A DNA stretch of 64,000 nucleotides from Mucilaginibacter_A sp050955045. Its GTDB lineage: Bacteria; Bacteroidota; Bacteroidia; Sphingobacteriales; Sphingobacteriaceae. The notes beneath the pieces were generated by a model that worked only from the letters and a program-made list of their open reading frames with translations, was not told the origin of the DNA and made no database searches. Location of the stretch: positions 124,001 to 188,000 of the forward strand of contig JBPBQV010000030.1 of assembly GCA_050955045.1 (NCBI GenBank), written 5' to 3'. Both the position numbers and the translations under genes were made by a program. Positions 59,917-64,000 of the stretch are shown here, one piece after another (position 1 is the stretch's first letter; the number at the start of each line of letters is the position of its first letter).

Positions 59917-59924
59917 CAAATGTA
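59917..59924 (-). promoter_or_regulatory. TAnnTTTG promoter element for queA
   Basis: TACATTTG on the minus strand, 26 bases upstream of the ATG and followed by CG as in many Bacteroidota promoters. Confidence 0.6.
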
Positions 59925-60054
59925 CAAATAACAATTCTTTTTTGCATAGAATTGTTTTAATGCTTATAACCAAAATATTAACAGAGGAAAAACAGATTTT
60001 ATCTGCGTTTTTAATGTAACATTAAAGCTTTCGGCTGATCTTTATTATATTGCC

Positions 60055-60086
60055 GATACTGTTTTTATTGTGCTAAAAATAGTATC
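60055..60086. repeat. Full palindromic copy of the dispersed repeat
   Basis: GATACTGTTTTTATTG then TGCTAAAAATAGTATC, a 32-base palindrome with two mismatches, 31 bases upstream of the kinase start. It shows the two-fold symmetry of the unit. Confidence 0.7.
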
Positions 60087-60116
60087 ATCTTTTCAACTAT
60101 TAAAAAAAGGACTATC

Positions 60117-61454
60117 GTGCAATTTGTATTTATCTTTTTTCTGATCCGTGCCATCCAGAATAATTTAAAAAACGTTCCACATCCGCTAGAATGGGATCGC
60201 TGGATAAAAAATGCGGTCATAATTAACATTGTACTGCTTGTTTTTTTTATGACAGATGAGTTTAAAATTGCAGCAGAATGGATAGGAGACATTTCTTTGC
60301 TTGCAATAATCTATCTTGTTTATCAGGAAAAAACCTTGCAACAGGTTCGTAATTTCGCTTATAGTTTGTTGCCTTATATTGCGGTTTCTGTACTTAAAAA
60401 CCTTGTAATATTATTCAGTAGTGAGTTGTATCACAACTGGCGCAACTATTTTGAAACAGCTAAATTGCCGGCTTTAATTTGGGTTATTGCAACCTGGTAT
60501 ATTTCTAATAAGCAGGAAAAAGTCAAGAAAAAAGAACTGGAAGAGCGGCGCCTGGAAGAACTACAAAATAAAGCAATTGCCGAACGTAAAGTAGAACTGG
60601 AAGTTTTAGTAAAAGAAAGAACGGTGGAATTATTGAATCAAAAGGACGAACTGCAACATGCTTTGGCAGAACTTCGGACAACGCAAGATCAACTTATTCA
60701 ATCTGAAAAACTAGCTTCGCTGGGAGAGCTGACAGCTGGAATTGCACACGAAATACAAAATCCGTTAAACTTCGTTAACAATTTTTCGGAAGTAAGCATG
60801 GAGCTGGTGGATGAGATGGAAATCGAACTAAATAAAGGCGATAAAGAAGAAGCAATGGCTATTGCTTTAGACATCAAACAAAACCTGGAAAAAATACGCC
60901 ACCACGGCAAACGTGCAGACGGCATTGTAAAAGGTATGCTGCAACATAGCCGCAACAATAGCGGCGAGCGGCAATTAACAGATTTGAATGTTTTGGCCGA
61001 TGAATATTTGCGGTTAAGCTACCACGGTTTGCGTGCAAAAGACAAATCTTTTAATGCTGCCATGACTACACATTTTCAAGAAAATTTGCCTAAAATAAGT
61101 GTTGTACCGCAAGATATTGGCCGCGTTTTGTTAAACCTATTTAACAATGCTTTCTACGCCGTTCAGCAAAAGCAAAAAACGGCAGGCGCAGGTTATAAAC
61201 CGGAAGTTATGATTGATACTTCTTTTATCGATACTTTCTTGGTAATCAAGGTAAAAGATAATGGAATTGGCATTTCGGAAGAAGTGCAGGACAAAATATT
61301 GCAACCGTTTTTTACCACTAAACCAACCGGAGAAGGTACAGGTTTGGGTTTAAGTTTAAGCTATGATATCGTGGTAAAAGGGCACGGCGGAAAGATTGAT
61401 ATTGAAAGTAAGGAAGGAGATTATTCTGAGTTTATTATTAAATTACCTGTGTAA
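60117..61454 (+). CDS. Membrane sensor histidine kinase
   Basis: Sensor kinase of 445 residues with a GTG start at 60117 (AAAGGA-like ribosome site just upstream). Four or five transmembrane helices span about 1-150, followed by a charged coiled coil (KKKELEERRLEELQNKAIAE, VKERTVELLNQKDELQHALA). HisKA has the phosphoacceptor in GELTAGIAHEIQNPLNFVNN and the ATPase domain has LFNNAFYAV, DNGIGI and GEGTGLGLSLSYDIV. It is the first gene of a kinase / regulator / regulator-cyclase operon. An in-frame dispersed repeat (IDTSFID) sits in a variable loop. Confidence 0.9.
   Translation: MQFVFIFFLIRAIQNNLKNVPHPLEWDRWIKNAVIINIVLLVFFMTDEFKIAAEWIGDISLLAIIYLVYQEKTLQQVRNFAYSLLPYIAVSVLKNLVILFSSELYHNWRNYFETAKLPALIWVIATWYISNKQEKVKKKELEERRLEELQNKAIAERKVELEVLVKERTVELLNQKDELQHALAELRTTQDQLIQSEKLASLGELTAGIAHEIQNPLNFVNNFSEVSMELVDEMEIELNKGDKEEAMAIALDIKQNLEKIRHHGKRADGIVKGMLQHSRNNSGERQLTDLNVLADEYLRLSYHGLRAKDKSFNAAMTTHFQENLPKISVVPQDIGRVLLNLFNNAFYAVQQKQKTAGAGYKPEVMIDTSFIDTFLVIKVKDNGIGISEEVQDKILQPFFTTKPTGEGTGLGLSLSYDIVVKGHGGKIDIESKEGDYSEFIIKLPV
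61215..61230 (+). repeat. Dispersed repeat inside the kinase gene
   Basis: GATACTTCTTTTATCG in frame in a poorly conserved loop of the ATPase domain, between two beta strands. Confidence 0.6.
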
Positions 61455-61484
61455 GCCTAACTATTAATTATATTTAACAGTTTT

Positions 61485-61862
61485 ATGAAAGTATTAGTAG
61501 TTGATGACGAGGCAGATGTGCAGCCTCTTTTTATGCAGCGTTTCCGTAAAGAAATTAAAAATGGGGAAATTGATTTCAGCTTTGCGCTTTCTGGCGAAGA
61601 TGCTTTAAGCTATATGCACCAGCATGAATCGGAAATTGTACTGATTTTATCCGATATTAATATGCCAGGAATGAGCGGTTTGGATTTATTAAAATACATC
61701 CGCGAAGAACACGAAGCTGCGCCGCCTTTTATCATGATGATAACTGCATATGGCGATAACGAAAATTATAACGAGGCCATGAAAAACGGTGCCAATGACT
61801 TTTTAACGAAGCCGGTTGATTTTACTTTGTTAAAAGAAAAACTTAAAACCTTTATGGCGTAA
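61485..61862 (+). CDS. Single-domain response regulator (CheY-like)
   Basis: Receiver-only protein of 125 residues. LVVDDEADVQPLF, the phosphoacceptor in LILSDINMPGMSGLDLL, the threonine in MMITAYGD and FLTKPVDF give all receiver marks. It lies 30 bases after the kinase gene and overlaps the next start by one base (TAATG). It probably relays phosphate or acts by protein contact, having no output domain. Confidence 0.9.
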   Translation: MKVLVVDDEADVQPLFMQRFRKEIKNGEIDFSFALSGEDALSYMHQHESEIVLILSDINMPGMSGLDLLKYIREEHEAAPPFIMMITAYGDNENYNEAMKNGANDFLTKPVDFTLLKEKLKTFMA

Positions 61863-62905
61863 TGGCAAAGATATTAGTGGTGGATGATGAAGCCGATTTG
61901 GAACTCTTGGTGAAACAAAAGTTTCGGCGCAAAATCAGGGAAAACGTTTACGAGTTTGTGTTTGCACAAAACGGTGAAGAAGCATTAGCGAAAATACAAC
62001 AGCATCCGGATTTGGACATTATTTTAAGCGATATTAATATGCCGGTGATGGATGGCTTGACACTGCTGAGCCGACTTCCGGAAGCAAACCCGATGCTAAA
62101 AGCAGTAATGGTTTCGGCTTATGGTGATATGCAAAATATCCGCACAGCCATGAACCGCGGTGCGTATGATTTTGTGTTAAAACCAGTTGATTTTGAAGAT
62201 CTGGACCTCACGATGGAAAAAACCATTCAGCATGTAAAACAACTTCAGGAAACGTTAAAAGCGATTAAAGAAAACAATATCCTGAAAATGTATGTGGATG
62301 AAAATGTGCTCAACTTCATGACGCACAAGGAGTTTGAAAGCAATTTGATGAAAAATGAATTGCTGGATGCCACCATCATGTTTATTGATGTTTGCGAATT
62401 TACAGCAATTACAGAACACATTCCGGCAAATACAGTTGTAAATTTGTTAAACGGCCTGTTTGATAAAATTGTGAAAGAAATTATTGCGCAAGATGGCCAT
62501 GTTGATAAATTTATTGGCGATGCCGTGATGGCTGTTTTTAAGGGCAAAAATCATTTGGAACGCGCAATTGATGCAGCTTTATCGGTAAAACAGCAAATTA
62601 GTTTAGGCGAGATAATTACAGCAGGAAATAAAACTTTTAAGCCTGAAGTTTCCATCGGCATCAATTCCGGAGAAATGGTTTCGGGCAATATCGGCTCCGT
62701 TTCTTTAAAACGTTTGGATTATACCGTGATCGGCGATTCGGTAAATACAGCGCAACGCTTGCAATCCGCAGCAAAGCCAAGTCAGATTCTAATCAACGAA
62801 CAGGTTTACCAGCAAGCTCGGGAATCATTCAAATTCCAGAAAATCGGAGAACTTATTTTAAAAAACAAAGCCATGCCTGCAATGGTTTACGAAGTGCTGG
62901 AATAA
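61862..62905 (+). CDS. Response regulator with class III nucleotidyl cyclase output
   Basis: Two-domain protein of 347 residues. The receiver (1-125) has LVVDDEADLELL, DIILSDINMPVMDGL and FVLKPVDFEDL. The class III cyclase domain (about 165-345) keeps both metal aspartates (MFIDVCEFTAI and DKFIGDAVMAVF), the purine-specifying lysine region (VDKFIGDA) and DYTVIGDSVNTAQRLQSAA with the transition-state asparagine/arginine. It should make cAMP (or cGMP) when phosphorylated by the operon's kinase. Purine preference is inferred. Confidence 0.88.
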   Translation: MAKILVVDDEADLELLVKQKFRRKIRENVYEFVFAQNGEEALAKIQQHPDLDIILSDINMPVMDGLTLLSRLPEANPMLKAVMVSAYGDMQNIRTAMNRGAYDFVLKPVDFEDLDLTMEKTIQHVKQLQETLKAIKENNILKMYVDENVLNFMTHKEFESNLMKNELLDATIMFIDVCEFTAITEHIPANTVVNLLNGLFDKIVKEIIAQDGHVDKFIGDAVMAVFKGKNHLERAIDAALSVKQQISLGEIITAGNKTFKPEVSIGINSGEMVSGNIGSVSLKRLDYTVIGDSVNTAQRLQSAAKPSQILINEQVYQQARESFKFQKIGELILKNKAMPAMVYEVLE

Positions 62906-62925
62906 AAATCAACGTTAAACTGGCC

Positions 62926-62985
62926 ATGCTTCTTTTATCGGCATAAAAACAAACACCAAAATTACAGGCATAAAAGAAGCATTGT
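62926..62985. repeat. Inverted pair of dispersed repeats
   Basis: ATGCTTCTTTTATCGGC then ATAAAAAC (62926-62950), and GGCATAAAAGAAGCATTG (62968-62985), between the cyclase stop and gltA. Placed to end the signalling operon transcript. Confidence 0.75.
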
Positions 62986-63069
62986 GAGTTTTTTTGGTTA
63001 AATTTCAAACAGATAATAATTTTACATGAATATATAATCGCCTAAAGCTTAAAAGTATCTGGATTTATT

Positions 63070-63077
63070 TACTTTTG
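63070..63077 (+). promoter_or_regulatory. TAnnTTTG promoter element for gltA
   Basis: TACTTTTG, 20 bases upstream of the citrate synthase ATG. No TTTG at the usual upstream distance. Confidence 0.45.
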
Positions 63078-63097
63078 AGCTTTAACCTATACTTCCT

Positions 63098-64000
63098 ATG
63101 TCAGAAATTGCACAAATAAAGCTCGCGGATAATACATACGATCTGCCTGTAATTACAGGAACAGAAAACGAAAAAGCATTTGATATTGCTAAACTTCGCG
63201 ACTTAACAGGATATATTACGCTGGATACCGGCTATAAAAATACCGGTGCAACCAAAAGTGCGATCACTTTTTTAGATGGCGAGCTGGGAATTTTGAGATA
63301 CCGCGGTTATTCTATCGAGCAATTGGCCGAAAAATCAACTTTTATGGAAGTTGCCTTTTTGCTGATCTATGGCGAATTACCAACCGAAAAACAAAGTGTT
63401 GATTTTCAAAATGAAATCAGTCATCATACTCTGGTTCATGAAGACATGAAGAAGTTTTTTGATGGATTTCCAAGTCATTCGCATCCGATGGGACAATTAG
63501 GATCGCTGGTTTGCTCGCTTTCTGCTTTTTATCCGGAATCTTTGGAAAGTAATCAATCGGAAGAAGAGATCAATACAACCATCATTAAAATGCTGGCTAA
63601 AATGAGTACGATTGTTTCTTGGATTTATAAAAAATCATTAGGAAACCCGATTGTTTATCCGCAGAATAAATATGATTATGTAAGTAATTTCCTGCACATG
63701 ACTTTTGGTCAGCGTACAGAAGAATACGCAGTTGATCCCGTTTTAGTTGATGTGATGAATAAATTGTTGATTCTTCATGCCGACCATGAGCAGAACTGTT
63801 CTACTTCAACTGTTCGTATTGTAGGTTCTTCGGATTGTAACTTGTACGCTTCTATTTCTGCCGGTATTTCTGCGCTTTGGGGACCGCTTCACGGAGGCGC
63901 AAACCAAGCCGTGATCGAAATGCTGGAGCAAATTAAAAATGATGGTGGCGATACACAAAAATGGATTGCTAAAGCCAAAGATAAAAACGATCCTTTCCGT
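63098..64000 (+). CDS. gltA: Citrate synthase (3' truncated by window edge)
   Basis: TCA-cycle enzyme that condenses oxaloacetate and acetyl-CoA. The first 301 codons are visible and run off the window. Type II bacterial features are clear: MSEIAQIKLADNTYDLPVIT start, LDGELGILRYRGYSIEQLA, and the substrate histidines in LILHADHEQNCSTSTVR and WGPLHGGANQAV. The catalytic aspartate region lies beyond the edge. A -7 type promoter element and a repeat hairpin lie just upstream. Confidence 0.94.
   Translation, partial: MSEIAQIKLADNTYDLPVITGTENEKAFDIAKLRDLTGYITLDTGYKNTGATKSAITFLDGELGILRYRGYSIEQLAEKSTFMEVAFLLIYGELPTEKQSVDFQNEISHHTLVHEDMKKFFDGFPSHSHPMGQLGSLVCSLSAFYPESLESNQSEEEINTTIIKMLAKMSTIVSWIYKKSLGNPIVYPQNKYDYVSNFLHMTFGQRTEEYAVDPVLVDVMNKLLILHADHEQNCSTSTVRIVGSSDCNLYASISAGISALWGPLHGGANQAVIEMLEQIKNDGGDTQKWIAKAKDKNDPFR

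Noticed and set aside
1..64000. tRNA or rRNA genes
   Set aside because: No cloverleaf-like sequence with T-loop GTTCRA and CCA-type acceptor end was recognised in the short intergenic gaps, and there is no rRNA-like sequence; a covariance-model search would settle this.

Overview
This window looks like chromosomal DNA from a member of the Bacteroidota, most likely the family Sphingobacteriaceae (Pedobacter/Mucilaginibacter-like). That placement is an inference. It rests on a SusC/SusD pair, TAnnTTTG-type promoter elements, LytTR regulators paired with LytS-type kinases, OMP_b-brl_3 and DUF2490 envelope proteins, a DUF1599 / MauE-DoxX operon and AT-leaning base use. No rRNA, tRNA, CRISPR array, prophage or intact insertion sequence was recognised.

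Layout. 0-10 kb: a 5'-truncated ClC channel, a GNAT acetyltransferase, an M42 aminopeptidase, a nucleotidyltransferase, a GH127 glycosidase, a flavin reductase, an M1 peptidase and a DUF2490 protein. 10-14 kb: a LiaF-like / LytS kinase / LytTR regulator operon and a zinc-ribbon protein. 14-20 kb: a SusC/SusD pair and a DUF2243 membrane protein. 20-25 kb: a luciferase-like oxidoreductase, a half-length YehS, a DbpA-like helicase, a DUF4160/DUF2442 pair and a very AT-rich orphan gene between inverted repeats. 25-31 kb: a TonB-type outer-membrane protein divergent from a second LytS/LytTR pair, then ornithine aminotransferase. 31-36 kb: lutABC lactate utilisation and shikimate kinase. 35.5-38.7 kb: a DUF1080 / GMC oxidoreductase / subunit 3 cluster that fits 3-keto-sugar metabolism. 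38.8-42.5 kb: an OppB-like permease, MauE/DoxX and DUF1599 operon divergent from folP. 42.8-47.4 kb: a large CheB-CheR-PAS-kinase fusion and a persulfide-dioxygenase-like MBL/rhodanese protein. 47.5-50.1 kb: an mlaEFD lipid-transport operon. 50-60 kb: cysE-cysM and housekeeping genes (kdsB, a deoxynucleoside kinase, trpS, plsC, gatC, a cobalamin adenosyltransferase, ispD, queA). 60-64 kb: a kinase / response regulator / regulator-cyclase operon and the 5' part of citrate synthase.

The most striking signal is not a gene. About fifty copies of a short motif, ATRCTTCTTTTATC or its sister ATRCTGTTTTTATC, usually followed by a 3-4 base spacer and TAAAA, are scattered through the window at roughly one per 1.2 kb on both strands. 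Many touch or supply stop codons. Several are paired head to head or tail to tail as long hairpins between genes. About ten lie inside reading frames. One pair flanks a copy of a second, unrelated repeat. This resembles a REP/MITE-like or uptake-signal-like system of unknown function.
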